From Candidatus Acidiferrum typicum (GTDB lineage: Bacteria; Acidobacteriota; Terriglobia; Acidiferrales; UBA7541): a stretch of 64,000 nt of DNA. The notes beneath the pieces are model-generated. The model ran no database searches. It worked only from the letters and a program-made list of their open reading frames with translations, and was not told the origin of the DNA. The stretch lies in NCBI GenBank assembly GCA_002478115.1, contig DLMH01000198.1, positions 62,001-126,000 of the forward strand, read 5' to 3'. Below are positions 35,940 to 44,617 of this stretch, one piece after another (positions within the stretch are counted from its first letter, which is position 1; each line of letters begins with the position of its first letter). The translations under genes were made by a program, and so were the position numbers.

Positions 35940-37703
35940 TTAGCGTTCCGCCGTCAGCCGCTTCATCAATTCCTGCTTACGAGTGAGCAGTTCGCGCAAG
36001 GATGGCCCGGCGGCGTTGGCCTCGATGCTGCGTTGCACTTCGGCAAGTTCCTGCTCGATCAGCCTGCGCCGCAGCGCCTCCAGGCAGCTCTCTGCTTCCT
36101 CCCAGGTGCCTTCCTGGGCGGGCTCGAACAAGATCTCGAAGAGCATCCGGCGGTCGCGATCCTCCAGCAGCGCCCCGATTTCCGTGGCCTGCATCGGCTG
36201 ATCGGAAAGTGCCGCCACGATGAGCGCGGCAAAGACTTTTTCCGTTTCCAGGCCCCGGTATAGTCCTCCCTGCTGCAGCTGCTGCGCCAGCTCGCGCCGG
36301 AATCCCTCCGCTTCCATGAGCATGCGAATCAGCCGCCGTTCGATCGGCTTGGCACTCTTCCCCACCAATTCGGGCTGCGTCTTCACCTCGCTGCGCCGTT
36401 CGGCTGCCGCTTTACTCAGCGCCGCGCGTAGCACCGGCTCATCGATCCGCAGTTGCTGCGAAATCCGCGTGGCCCATTCCGAGCGCAGCAGCCGGTTGGG
36501 AATCTTCTGCAGGTACGGCATCAGAAAATTCAACGCTCGCAGCTTCCCTTCGCCCGTCGTCAAATCCATTTGCCGGGCCCGCGCAATCAGGTAATCCACG
36601 TAGGGCGGCGAATCCTTCAACGCCTTGATGTACGCATCCGCGCCTTTCTCTCGAATGAACAAATCCGGATCGGCTTTCTTGTCGCCAATCGCCGGGAGCG
36701 CCAGCACGCGCACCTCGAAATCCTGCTCCAGCAGCAGTGAGATGGAGCGCTCCGTTGCCGCTTGTCCCGCCGCGTCCGGGTCGTAGTTGACGATCACGCG
36801 CTTCGTGAACCGCCCCAGCAATTTGATTTGCGGCTCGGCCAGACTGGTGCCGCAACTCGCCACCACGTTGTTGATTCCCGCGCGCGCCACCGCGATCGCA
36901 TCCATGTAGCCTTCCACGAGGACCGCGAAGTCCTGCCGCCGGATGGCGTCCTTGGCGCGGTCCATGTAATAGAGCACGTTGCTCTTCGAGTAGATGGGCG
37001 TTTCCGGCGAGTTCAAATATTTTGGGAGGTCGTCGCCCAGCGCGCGGCAGCCGAACGCCACTACTTTTCCCGACTCGTTCGCAATCGCGAACGTGATGCG
37101 GCGGCGAAACCTGTCGAACAGACGCCCGCTCTGGTCCCGCGAAACCAGCCCCGATTCCACTAACAACTTCTCCGCATATTTTTGTTTAAGGTAGCGCAGC
37201 AGCGCATCCCCGCCGCTTGGCGCATAGCCGATGCCGAATCGCGCAATGGCCTCGGCATTTAGCCCGCGATCCTCCAGATACGCGCGCGCCGCTTTTCCCT
37301 CCGCCGTGGTTTCGAGTTGCTTCACGAAAAACGATTGTGCTTCGCGGTGCATCTCCACCAGAGCGGCCCGCTGCTGGTTCTCTTTCCGTTCTTCAGGCGA
37401 ACGCTCCTTCGGCCGCGGAATTGCGATGCCGCATTTTTCGGCGACTATTCGCACCGCCTCTGGAAACTGGCACTTCTCCATCTCCATCACAAAACTGAAG
37501 ACGTCTCCGCCCTTTCCGCACCCGAAGCAATGAAAAATCTGTTTCACCGGATGCACGGCAAACGACGGCGTCTTCTCTCCGTGGAATGGGCACAGTCCCG
37601 TGAAATTCTGCCCGCTCTTCTTCAGGCGCACGTACTCGCCCACCACGCGGACGATGTCCGCCTGCTGCTTCACCTTATCCGCAAATGATCCCGCTTCCGC
37701 CAT
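35940..37703 (-). CDS. dnaG: DNA primase DnaG
   Basis: 587 residues. DnaG lays RNA primers at the replication fork with DnaB helicase. The N-terminal zinc finger is CPFHGEKTPSFAVHPVKQIF then HCFGCGKGGD (Cys-His-Cys-Cys). The catalytic TOPRIM core has VLVEGYMDAIAVARAGINNV and VIVNYDPDAAGQAA (Glu and DxD). The C-terminal helicase-binding domain (about 430-587) is less conserved. Start ATG 37703. Confidence 0.97.
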   Translation of the reverse strand: MAEAGSFADKVKQQADIVRVVGEYVRLKKSGQNFTGLCPFHGEKTPSFAVHPVKQIFHCFGCGKGGDVFSFVMEMEKCQFPEAVRIVAEKCGIAIPRPKERSPEERKENQQRAALVEMHREAQSFFVKQLETTAEGKAARAYLEDRGLNAEAIARFGIGYAPSGGDALLRYLKQKYAEKLLVESGLVSRDQSGRLFDRFRRRITFAIANESGKVVAFGCRALGDDLPKYLNSPETPIYSKSNVLYYMDRAKDAIRRQDFAVLVEGYMDAIAVARAGINNVVASCGTSLAEPQIKLLGRFTKRVIVNYDPDAAGQAATERSISLLLEQDFEVRVLALPAIGDKKADPDLFIREKGADAYIKALKDSPPYVDYLIARARQMDLTTGEGKLRALNFLMPYLQKIPNRLLRSEWATRISQQLRIDEPVLRAALSKAAAERRSEVKTQPELVGKSAKPIERRLIRMLMEAEGFRRELAQQLQQGGLYRGLETEKVFAALIVAALSDQPMQATEIGALLEDRDRRMLFEILFEPAQEGTWEEAESCLEALRRRLIEQELAEVQRSIEANAAGPSLRELLTRKQELMKRLTAER

Positions 37704-37715
37704 GTGATTTGAAAA

Positions 37716-37745
37716 ACGAAAATCGAAATACGAAATTCGAGAAAC
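37716..37745. repeat. Left arm of inverted repeat flanking the four-helix-bundle gene
   Basis: ACGAAAATCGAAATACGAAA-TTCGAGAAAC matches the reverse complement of 38171-38198, with one substitution and a 2-nt insertion. Confidence 0.65.
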
Positions 37746-37761
37746 AAAAATCGACCGCCTA

Positions 37762-38201
37762 CTAAGATTTCCTGGACTCAGCCTGTCTCTTGGCCGTTGC
37801 GCGTATATAGCCGTTCAATACTTGTATCACTCGCTGGGTTAGCGTATCGGCCTCGGTGTATTCGGCGCCGGAAATGAACTTGGCATCGACAGCCGTAACC
37901 AAATGATCTCTCACTTCGTAGGCAGAGCCCCGGGCCTGCCGGCAGAATTGAATGTTCTCTTGATATGAGTATCGTCCAAAACCTTCGGCAATGTTTGCTC
38001 CGTCGACTGAGCGGCGCGCCTGAGCTGACTATTCAGCGCGAATCGTTCCTCGACGGGCAGCTTTTTCAGCAGAGCGTAAATCAATATACGAAGGGTGCGT
38101 GCCAACTTCCACGCGTCGAGGTCCTTAAAGTCACGGACCGGTGTCAGAACGCTGCTCGGCGTATCTTCGAGTTTCGAATTTCGCATTTCGATTTTCGTCA
38201 T
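37762..38201 (-). pseudogene. Frameshifted four-helix-bundle (S23/IVS-type) protein gene
   Basis: The first part reads RDFKDLDAWKLARTLRILIY, then ERFALNSQLRRAAQS. The next frame continues GANIAEGFGRYSYQENIQFC, then RQARGSAYEVRDHLVTAVDA and on to a stop at 37762. Joined, this gives the family hallmark RRAAxSxxANIAEGxGR. Inserting one base near 38002 (TCGACGGA to TCGATCGGA) restores an unbroken frame of about 146 codons. It is therefore a one-base deletion, real or a sequencing error. The family is of unknown function, related to ORFs in 23S rRNA intervening sequences and to Avd of diversity-generating retroelements. Confidence 0.8.
38171..38198. repeat. Right arm of inverted repeat, overlapping the gene's first codons
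   Basis: GTTTCGAATTTCGCATTTCG then ATTTTCGT. It encodes the first residues (MTKIEMRNSKL) of the four-helix-bundle gene and mirrors 37716-37745 at its other end. Confidence 0.65.
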
Positions 38202-38203
38202 AC

Positions 38204-38620
38204 CTATTCCGGAAGAATGTGGAATCCCATGCCCACCTGCGCAAAATGGCTATCCGCCGTCAGCACTTCCGAAATTCCCAACTCCTTCATGATCACCATG
38301 CTGGTCAGGTCCGTAAACGAAATCTTGGGTTTGTCGGCAAATTTAAGGCGGAACTCCATCGCCGTCCTGAAACGCTCTCGCGTCACCATTTCGGTGGTCA
38401 CGGCCCGAGACGCAAGGATCGCGTTGGCGAATTTCGCCGCTTCGGGAAAGGGAAGCCGCAAAAAGACCAGAGTGAACAGTTCATCCAGAACAAAATTCGA
38501 GGTCACCACATGCCTGCTGAGCCTGCTCCGCTCACGATAACAATCAGCCGCGGGCCCGTGCTTTGCGTCGTTGCGGTCCGCAAGCGCCAGCCATCCCCAC
38601 GTGTCCACAAATAGCTTCAA
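38204..38620 (-). CDS. PIN-domain ribonuclease toxin (VapC-like)
   Basis: 138 residues with the PIN nuclease acidic set: Asp6 (MKLFVDTWGWLALAD), Glu47 (FVLDELF), Asp104 (ISFTDLTS) and Asp123 (LTADSHF). VapC-type toxins cut tRNA or rRNA. The start overlaps the stop of the upstream gene by 4 nt, the usual antitoxin-toxin coupling. The 3' end abuts the start of the four-helix-bundle gene (2-nt gap). Confidence 0.88.
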   Translation of the reverse strand: MKLFVDTWGWLALADRNDAKHGPAADCYRERSRLSRHVVTSNFVLDELFTLVFLRLPFPEAAKFANAILASRAVTTEMVTRERFRTAMEFRLKFADKPKISFTDLTSMVIMKELGISEVLTADSHFAQVGMGFHILPE

Positions 38621-38979
38621 CGGGATTCTTCACCATACAGCTCACTGTCGATGTCCTTCGTGAGCTGCCCGTCCTGCGCGACTCCTATGACCTCCAGCAG
38701 GGGATCCTGTCCGCCAGTAAGAATCGCGCGCAACTGTTCGAGCGTCTCCGCGTGGAAAACGCCCTTGGCCACAGCGTCGCGAAAGAGGTCCACGAATTCC
38801 GCTTCCCCGATGACCAAGTGTACCCGGTTGTGACGGCCATTCCGGTTCTTACAAAACCGCAATCCTTCCCAGGTGTCCCCGTTAAGCGCAAACAGGTTGC
38901 GCTCAATGCGCGCTTCATCTCGCTCGTCCCAGTGGAAGGAGCCCACCGCGCGATGCTCCAGAGTGATCATTTTCGCCAT
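38617..38979 (-). CDS. Probable antitoxin partner of the PIN toxin, unrecognised family
   Basis: 120 residues, too long for a typical VapB (about 75) and without a visible AbrB, RHH or Phd motif. The sequence is MAKMITLEHRAVGSFHWDER, then DTWEGLRFCKNRNGRHNRVH, with a helical charged C-terminus (LLEVIGVAQDGQLTKDIDSE). GAGG lies 8 nt before ATG 38979. The 4-nt overlap with the PIN gene and the palindrome upstream argue for an antitoxin; this is inferred from context. Confidence 0.6.
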   Translation of the reverse strand: MAKMITLEHRAVGSFHWDERDEARIERNLFALNGDTWEGLRFCKNRNGRHNRVHLVIGEAEFVDLFRDAVAKGVFHAETLEQLRAILTGGQDPLLEVIGVAQDGQLTKDIDSELYGEESR

Positions 38980-39006
38980 GTCGCCCACCTCTATTGCTAG
39001 TAAAGT

Positions 39007-39023
39007 CTAGTAGATTCTACTAG
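39007..39023. promoter_or_regulatory. Palindromic operator candidate for the PIN toxin operon
   Basis: CTAGTAG-ATT-CTACTAG is a perfect 7-bp inverted repeat, with a further CTAGTA direct copy 10 nt away (38997-39002). It lies 28 nt upstream of the antitoxin start, where toxin-antitoxin complexes usually autoregulate. Confidence 0.6.
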
Positions 39024-39048
39024 CTGGCACTCGTTTCGTCAACCTCCT

Positions 39049-41460
39049 TTATCTGTTTAGTTCTACAATAGTTATGGCCTTTCCTCCATGCTCTTCGCTC
39101 TCGAACTCCGCATGCGCAACGAGAGGATGCGATTTCAGGAACTCCCCCAGCCCGCGCCGCAAGGCGCCCGTTCCGTGACCATGGATGATACGCACCCGTG
39201 GCCGATTCGCCAGTGCCGCTTCATCCAGGAATTTGTCTACCCGTTCGGTGGCCTGCTCGACCGTCAAGCCAATCACGTTAATCTCACCCGTTGCGCCGCC
39301 TTCCCTCGCTTGCGCGCTCACCGTGATGTTTTCCCGTTTCGCAGGCTGCACCACCGGCTTCCCTACCGGCGCGCTTTCGATCCCGGTGATCTCTTCCACG
39401 GCTACCTTCATCCGCAACGGTCCGGCTTCAATTTCCGCCGAGGAACCTTCCACACGGCGCAGAATCACCGGCTTGCTGAAGCCTCGCACGCGCACCTTCA
39501 CTCCTGGTTGCAGCTTTTCGAAGCTCACCGCTTCCAGTGATTCGGGTTTCACGCCCAAATCCTGTTGCGACTCCGAAATCGTCTGCACAACGGCGGCGTT
39601 CAGTTCTTCCTTGGCCTCACCGCGCACATCCTGCATTTTCCGCCGCGCGGTTTTTTCGAGTTGCGAGCGCAGCTCCCGTTCTTTCACGGCATCCACGACC
39701 CGCGCCACATTTTCTTCAAAGCGCTTCTGCATTTCCGCGAACTTTTGTTCCAGCTCCGCGATTCGCTGCTTCTGCCGCTCCACCCATTCCGCGCGCAGCT
39801 TGCGCCGCTCCTGTTCCAGGGCGTGGCGTTCGTCCACCATCTGCCTTTGCATGAGGTCCAGATCGTCCCGGCTGCGATGCAGGTAGGCGATCAAGTTGGC
39901 AGCTTCGCGCGATTCCGGCGACAAAAGAGAGCGGGCCTGTTCAATGATGGAATCCGCCAGCCCCAGCCGCTGCGCGATCGCAATACCGCTGGAACCGCCG
40001 GGCACACCGACCATCAATCGGAAGGTCGGCCGCAGGTTCACGTCGTCGAATTCCACCGCGGCATTCACTACTCCTGGCGTTGTCGAAGCATACGTTTTCA
40101 GGCGGTCGTGGTGCGTGGTCGCCAGCACAAAGCAGTTCTTCCTGTGAAATTCGTCCAGCAACGCCACCGCCAGCGCTGCTCCCTCTTCCGGCGCCGTCCA
40201 CGTTCCCATTTCGTCCGCCAGCACCAGCGAGTGCGGCGTGGCTTCCTCCAGCATGGCCTTCAGGTTCAGCATGTGCGCCGAAAATGTGGAAAGGTCCGCA
40301 GCGATGGATTGTTCGTCGCCAATATCCACCAGCACGCGATCGAAGAGCGGCAGTACGATCCGCTGCGCCGCCACGGGAATCCCCGCCTGCGCCGCCAGTG
40401 CAGCCATCCCCGTGGTCTTCAGGGCCACAGTTTTCCCGCCGGTGTTCGGCCCGCTGATCACCAGCAGGCGCTCTTCCCCGCTGAGCACGAGTGATATCGG
40501 CACAATGGCGCGATGTTCTTTGCGCAGCTTGTCTTCCAGCACCGGGTGCCGCGCCGCGTCCAAGCGCAATTCCGCGGCGTCGGAAAACTCCGGCACGCAG
40601 GCATCGAAATCCCGCGCAAACCGCGCCCGCGCGAAAACGCTGTCGAGCTCTGCGATCGTTTCCGCCGCGGCTTGCATCGGCCCGTGCATGCCGCGCAGCC
40701 GCTCCGTCAACTCGCTTAGGATCCGGAAAATCTCCGCCGCTTCGTCCTCGGCGAGCTGCACCAGTTGATTGTTTGTCTCCACCGTTTCGAAGGGCTCGAC
40801 AAACACGGTTTGCCCCGTGCCGCTGGCACCGTGCACCACGCCCTGCACGTTGCGCCGGTGCTCCGCGCGCACGGGAATCACGAAGCGGTCGTTGCGCAGT
40901 GTGACGTAATCTTCCCCTGCCTCCGCCTGCCTGGCCCGCAGAATCTGTTTCAGTGTGCGCTGGATGGACTCGCGCGTCTGCACAATGCTGGCGCGAATCC
41001 GCCGCAAGGCGCTCGACGCGTCGTCGCTGATTTCTCCATTCGGCAGCACGCATCGCTTGATCGCGGCCTGCAAATCCCGAAAATCCGCCAGCGTCGCGCA
41101 ACGTGCCGCCAGCAGCGGGAATTTTGCTGCGTCTTCCCGGAACTGCTGCCGCAGCCACGCCGAAGTTTCCAGCAACGATCCGGCTTCCAGGAATTCCGCC
41201 GGCTCCAGCACCACTCCCGGCGCACCCAGCTTCTCTAACCACGGCCCCGGATCGGCCAGCGCTCCGAATCCCAGTTCGCGCTCCGCGCGCAGCCACTCCC
41301 GCCCCTCGCGGATCAACGCGAAGGCGCTTTCCAGCGCGGCGCGATTCGTTCCCGGCTCGAGTTCGTCGATGTTCCGCCTACCCGGCGCGCACGTCGTCCT
41401 CAACCGCAGCAATTCCCGCAGCTTGTCGAATTCGAGTACAGCTTGCGCCGATCGCGACAT
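39049..41460 (-). CDS. mutS2: MutS2 endonuclease / ribosome-rescue ATPase
   Basis: 803 residues. The MutS-type ATPase has Walker A SGPNTGGKTVALKT and Walker B VLADEMGTWTAPEEGAALA; a long coiled coil follows (about 500-650). The C-terminal Smr nuclease domain is INVIGLTVEQATERVDKFLD, then RIIHGHGTGALRRGLGEFL. MutS2 suppresses recombination and in some bacteria splits collided ribosomes. The loop after Walker B reads GTWTAPEEGAA where GAGTDPxEGAA is usual. The start is ATG 41460, because upstream residues are unlike the family. LOG-family gene 5 nt upstream. Confidence 0.93.
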   Translation of the reverse strand: MSRSAQAVLEFDKLRELLRLRTTCAPGRRNIDELEPGTNRAALESAFALIREGREWLRAERELGFGALADPGPWLEKLGAPGVVLEPAEFLEAGSLLETSAWLRQQFREDAAKFPLLAARCATLADFRDLQAAIKRCVLPNGEISDDASSALRRIRASIVQTRESIQRTLKQILRARQAEAGEDYVTLRNDRFVIPVRAEHRRNVQGVVHGASGTGQTVFVEPFETVETNNQLVQLAEDEAAEIFRILSELTERLRGMHGPMQAAAETIAELDSVFARARFARDFDACVPEFSDAAELRLDAARHPVLEDKLRKEHRAIVPISLVLSGEERLLVISGPNTGGKTVALKTTGMAALAAQAGIPVAAQRIVLPLFDRVLVDIGDEQSIAADLSTFSAHMLNLKAMLEEATPHSLVLADEMGTWTAPEEGAALAVALLDEFHRKNCFVLATTHHDRLKTYASTTPGVVNAAVEFDDVNLRPTFRLMVGVPGGSSGIAIAQRLGLADSIIEQARSLLSPESREAANLIAYLHRSRDDLDLMQRQMVDERHALEQERRKLRAEWVERQKQRIAELEQKFAEMQKRFEENVARVVDAVKERELRSQLEKTARRKMQDVRGEAKEELNAAVVQTISESQQDLGVKPESLEAVSFEKLQPGVKVRVRGFSKPVILRRVEGSSAEIEAGPLRMKVAVEEITGIESAPVGKPVVQPAKRENITVSAQAREGGATGEINVIGLTVEQATERVDKFLDEAALANRPRVRIIHGHGTGALRRGLGEFLKSHPLVAHAEFESEEHGGKAITIVELNR

Positions 41461-41465
41461 TCTCT

Positions 41466-42038
41466 CTACTTGCCTCTCTTCCATTCCTCGGCCAGGTACA
41501 TGGCCGCCTCTTCCGGTGTCGCCACAGTGTGCACCAGATTCCCGTTGGCCTCGCCCCAAACCCGCGATGCACTCGATGACCGCGGCCCCTGCTCCACTTC
41601 TCTCACCCGCTCCAGAATCGGCTGCCAGAAATCCCCCAGCACGGCAAAGCGTTTCCTTGCCATCACCGATTTGTTCAGCATCTCCCAAACAACCGCAAGT
41701 TCCACCAGGGTGCCCGTGCCGCCCTTGCAAGCCACAAATCCATCCGCCAGCCGTATCAATTCAAACAGCCGCTCTTCCCAGGTTTTCTTCCTTACTTCCA
41801 CGTCCACCCACTCGTTCACCTTGCGACCGAAAAATTCCGCGGTCACGCCGTATGTTTTTCCGCCGGCTTCTTTCGCACCGCGCGACGCCGCCTCCATCAC
41901 GCCGCCATAGCCGCCGCTGCACACCGCGAAACCCCGTTCCGCCAGCCGGCGCCCCAACTCGCGTGCCTCCGCGTAATCCGCGTGGCCTTCGCCCGGGCGC
42001 GAACTGCCAAATACCGTCACGATCCGCTCGTCGTTCAT
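41466..42038 (-). CDS. LOG-family protein (nucleoside 5'-monophosphate phosphoribohydrolase-like)
   Basis: 190 residues with a Rossmann-like fold. It has ITVFGSSRPGEG-type start, CSGGYGGVMEAASRGAKEAG (about 40-59), and GGTGTLVELAVVWEML (about 105-120). The usual PGGxGTxxE signature has Lys in place of Pro (CKGGTGTLVE), while the catalytic Glu is retained. LOG proteins release free bases from nucleotide monophosphates such as cytokinin precursors. It lies between dacB (31-nt gap) and mutS2 (5-nt gap), likely one operon. Confidence 0.85.
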   Translation of the reverse strand: MNDERIVTVFGSSRPGEGHADYAEARELGRRLAERGFAVCSGGYGGVMEAASRGAKEAGGKTYGVTAEFFGRKVNEWVDVEVRKKTWEERLFELIRLADGFVACKGGTGTLVELAVVWEMLNKSVMARKRFAVLGDFWQPILERVREVEQGPRSSSASRVWGEANGNLVHTVATPEEAAMYLAEEWKRGK

Positions 42039-42069
42039 GCCTTGCTTGTCTGCTTCCGTGTCTGCCTCT

Positions 42070-43644
42070 TTACTTCTTCACGTCAAATTCTTCCACCATG
42101 GCCATGCACAACCCATCCAGCGCGTCGTGCACCTGATGATCCTGGACGCTCTCGTTGTTGCTCAAGAACGAGAAAATCAGACGCCTCCCTCCCGGCGTAT
42201 CGGCATAGCCGGAGAGCGTTTGCACATGCGCAATCGACCCGGTCTTCGCGTGAATCCTTCCCATCATCCCGGCCTTTTTCATCCGGTCGTTGAGCGTCCC
42301 ATCGATTCCCGCCACCGGTAAAGAGTTAAAGTAAACTGGAAACCAGGCCTGCTTCTGCGCATACAGCAACAACGCCACAAACGCCCGCGGCGTCACCAGG
42401 TCCTGGCGCGACAGTCCTGACCCATCCTCCTGTACCACATCCCCCGGCGCAATTCCGACCTTGGCATAGAATTCCTCCGGGAATTTCAGCAGATCGTCCG
42501 ACTTGGCCCAGCGCCCCTGCTGCCGCGCTGCTGTGCGCAACAATACCTCCGTATGGAGGTTCTGGCTGATTTTGTTCACCAGCTTCAGCGTGTCCCCAAG
42601 TGGCAGCGACACATGCTCCGCCAGCACCGTGCGCGTTGCCTCCGCCGGGTCGGGCTCGTGGTTCGCCCTGATCGTTCCCCAGAATTTCACCCCGCGGTCC
42701 GCCAGCAGCCGTGCCAGCGTGCTCGCCGCATGTTGCGCGGGCTCCTGAATCGCCAGCACCAACTTGTGCGGGTCGCTCTTTGCCGGCAGCGTGCCGCTCA
42801 CCACCACCATAGTTGAGCCTGGCTCGCGCACCAGCGTCAGGTCCGCCTTCTCCGCCTTGTCCGAGGTCGTCACCCCATTCTGGACCGCGAAATCGGGCGT
42901 CGCGGGTTCCACCACTCCCTCGACGCGATCCCCGGCCTTGTCTCCCGGGGTCAGCGTCAACGTGACCGTATTGTCGTCCAGCACAATCGCGGAAATGGCC
43001 GCGCCGTACTCCCACACCATGTCGTCAATTTCCCAGCCATCCGGATAACCATCGCGGGGAAAGTAGCTGTCGTCCCCGACCATGTCTCCGGATAGCTCCT
43101 TCACCCCGTGCGCCACCACTTGGTCTGCCAGTTCGATCAGGACTTTTTCCGGCGGCCCGTCAAACTCCTCTTTCACGTCAAAGGGAAATTTGCGATTGGA
43201 AAGATTGGGGTCGCCCCGGCCGACAAGAATCAAGTCGCCCGAAAGGACTCCCTGCGTTATCGCCCCGTGCGTCTCCACCGTGGTGCGGAATCGGAAGCCG
43301 GGCCCCAGCTTGTCGAGGGCCAGCGCGGTCGTGAGCAGCTTCATGTTGGAGGCCGGCGTAAAATACCGGTCCGCATTTTTCTCGTAGAGGGTTTCTCCCG
43401 TCGCCGCGTCAACCACCAGCAAACCCCACTCCCCCTTGTTCACCGGTGCCGCGCTCACCAGGCTCTCGGCTCTCTCCGCGAACCGCTCCCCGGCCTTCTT
43501 CTTCGGCGTTTCACCGCGTTCCCCTCCGGCTTGCTGCGTCGCGTGCAAACTTTGCGGACGCGCTTCCCCCACAACGCTCCACGCTGCGAACAGCACCAGA
43601 AAGCAAAATGTCAATTGACTCGCCACTCCGGGTTTTCGCTTCAT
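42070..43644 (-). CDS. dacB: D-alanyl-D-alanine carboxypeptidase/endopeptidase (PBP4 type)
   Basis: 524 residues with a signal peptide (LTFCFLVLFAAWSVVGEA). The three penicillin-binding motifs of the S13 family are present: SNMK (Ser99-Lys102), SGLS (in DGSGLSRQDLVTPRAF), and KTG (HAKTGSIAHVQTLSGY). The large insert domain between the first two motifs is typical of PBP4, which trims and cuts peptidoglycan cross-links in the periplasm. GAGGAATT before the ATG at 43644 supports the start. First gene of the dacB-LOG-mutS2 run. Confidence 0.95.
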   Translation of the reverse strand: MKRKPGVASQLTFCFLVLFAAWSVVGEARPQSLHATQQAGGERGETPKKKAGERFAERAESLVSAAPVNKGEWGLLVVDAATGETLYEKNADRYFTPASNMKLLTTALALDKLGPGFRFRTTVETHGAITQGVLSGDLILVGRGDPNLSNRKFPFDVKEEFDGPPEKVLIELADQVVAHGVKELSGDMVGDDSYFPRDGYPDGWEIDDMVWEYGAAISAIVLDDNTVTLTLTPGDKAGDRVEGVVEPATPDFAVQNGVTTSDKAEKADLTLVREPGSTMVVVSGTLPAKSDPHKLVLAIQEPAQHAASTLARLLADRGVKFWGTIRANHEPDPAEATRTVLAEHVSLPLGDTLKLVNKISQNLHTEVLLRTAARQQGRWAKSDDLLKFPEEFYAKVGIAPGDVVQEDGSGLSRQDLVTPRAFVALLLYAQKQAWFPVYFNSLPVAGIDGTLNDRMKKAGMMGRIHAKTGSIAHVQTLSGYADTPGGRRLIFSFLSNNESVQDHQVHDALDGLCMAMVEEFDVKK

Positions 43645-43832
43645 AATTCCTCTATTGGCAAAAGCCACCGCATGAAAGTATATTCGAAAGCCTGCGGGAG
43701 CTCCCTACGGCGAAGTTCCACGGAGTCGGAGCACGGCACGGTTCCTGCGATCCGGCTTTGACTCGCCGATGCCGCCACCCAGGCCATTTCGTCATAAACT
43801 AGGGGAACCTATTAGCAAAGAAGGTGGCACAC

Positions 43833-44540
43833 ATGAAAAAGATATTTCCCATTCTCTTGGCTTATTCGCTCATCGCCCTCCCGCTGCAGGCCGATGACAA
43901 GAAGGAAAAAGAGCGGCTGGAAAATTGCGGCATGGTGGTCCAGGAGATCATGGATATCCCGGACAACATCCCCCAGGACTTGATCGACAAAGCCGACTGC
44001 ATCATCGTTTACCCTTCTGTCATGAAAGCCGCTTTCGGCATTGGCGGCAGCTATGGCCGCGGCGCTATGACTTGTCGCACCGGCGAGAATTTCACCGGGC
44101 CCTGGAGCGCACCGACGATGATGGCACTAGAAGGCGGGAGTTTCGGCCTGCAGATCGGAGCGCAAGCCACGGATTTCGTGCTCCTCGTCATGAACGAGCG
44201 AGGCGCTAAGTCCATCCTCAGCAGCAAGGTGAAACTCGGTGCCGACGCTTCCGCTGCGGCAGGTCCCAAGGGACGCAACGCCGAGGCCTCCACCGACGTC
44301 ACCTTGCGCGCGGAGATTCTTTCCTACTCCCGTGCCCGCGGCCTCTTTGCCGGGATCTCTCTTGCCGGCTCCACAGTGCGCCCAGACAATAGCGCCAACG
44401 ATAGCCTCTACGGGAAGAGAATTGACCCCGGTGACATCATCTTCAAGGGCGTCGTTCCAGTACCCCCTTCTGCCCAGAAGATGGTGTCCTACCTGAACCA
44501 AAAGTCTCCCAAAAACCGATCTTCCGGCAAGGAGATCTAA
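43833..44540 (+). CDS. Secreted SYLF (Ysc84-type) lipid-binding domain protein
   Basis: 235 residues with a signal peptide (MKKIFPILLAYSLIALPLQA). The SYLF domain has VVQEIMDIPDNIPQDLIDKA, then DCIIVYPSVMKAAFGIGGSY, GRGAMTCR, and GSFGLQIGAQATDFVLLVMN, closing with YSRARGLFAGISLAGSTVRP. SYLF domains bind phosphoinositides in eukaryotes; the bacterial role is unknown. AAGGTGG upstream supports ATG 43833. Confidence 0.9.
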   Translation: MKKIFPILLAYSLIALPLQADDKKEKERLENCGMVVQEIMDIPDNIPQDLIDKADCIIVYPSVMKAAFGIGGSYGRGAMTCRTGENFTGPWSAPTMMALEGGSFGLQIGAQATDFVLLVMNERGAKSILSSKVKLGADASAAAGPKGRNAEASTDVTLRAEILSYSRARGLFAGISLAGSTVRPDNSANDSLYGKRIDPGDIIFKGVVPVPPSAQKMVSYLNQKSPKNRSSGKEI

Positions 44541-44579
44541 CCCCTTCATATCATTAAAGATCCGCCGGGGCTCGCGTAG

Positions 44580-44613
44580 TTGACAACGCCGGCAAAATGA
44601 CCTATAGTCATTT
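44580..44613 (+). promoter_or_regulatory. tetR promoter with operator over the -10 box
   Basis: TTGACA (44580-44585) and TATAGT (44603-44608) are spaced by 17 nt, near-consensus. A perfect 7-bp inverted repeat AAATGAC-CTATA-GTCATTT (44595-44613) covers the -10. A further half-site GGGTCATT lies at about 44622-44629. The predicted transcript starts at about 44614-44616, within a few nucleotides of the tetR ATG at 44618. Confidence 0.75.
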
Positions 44614-44617
44614 ATGA

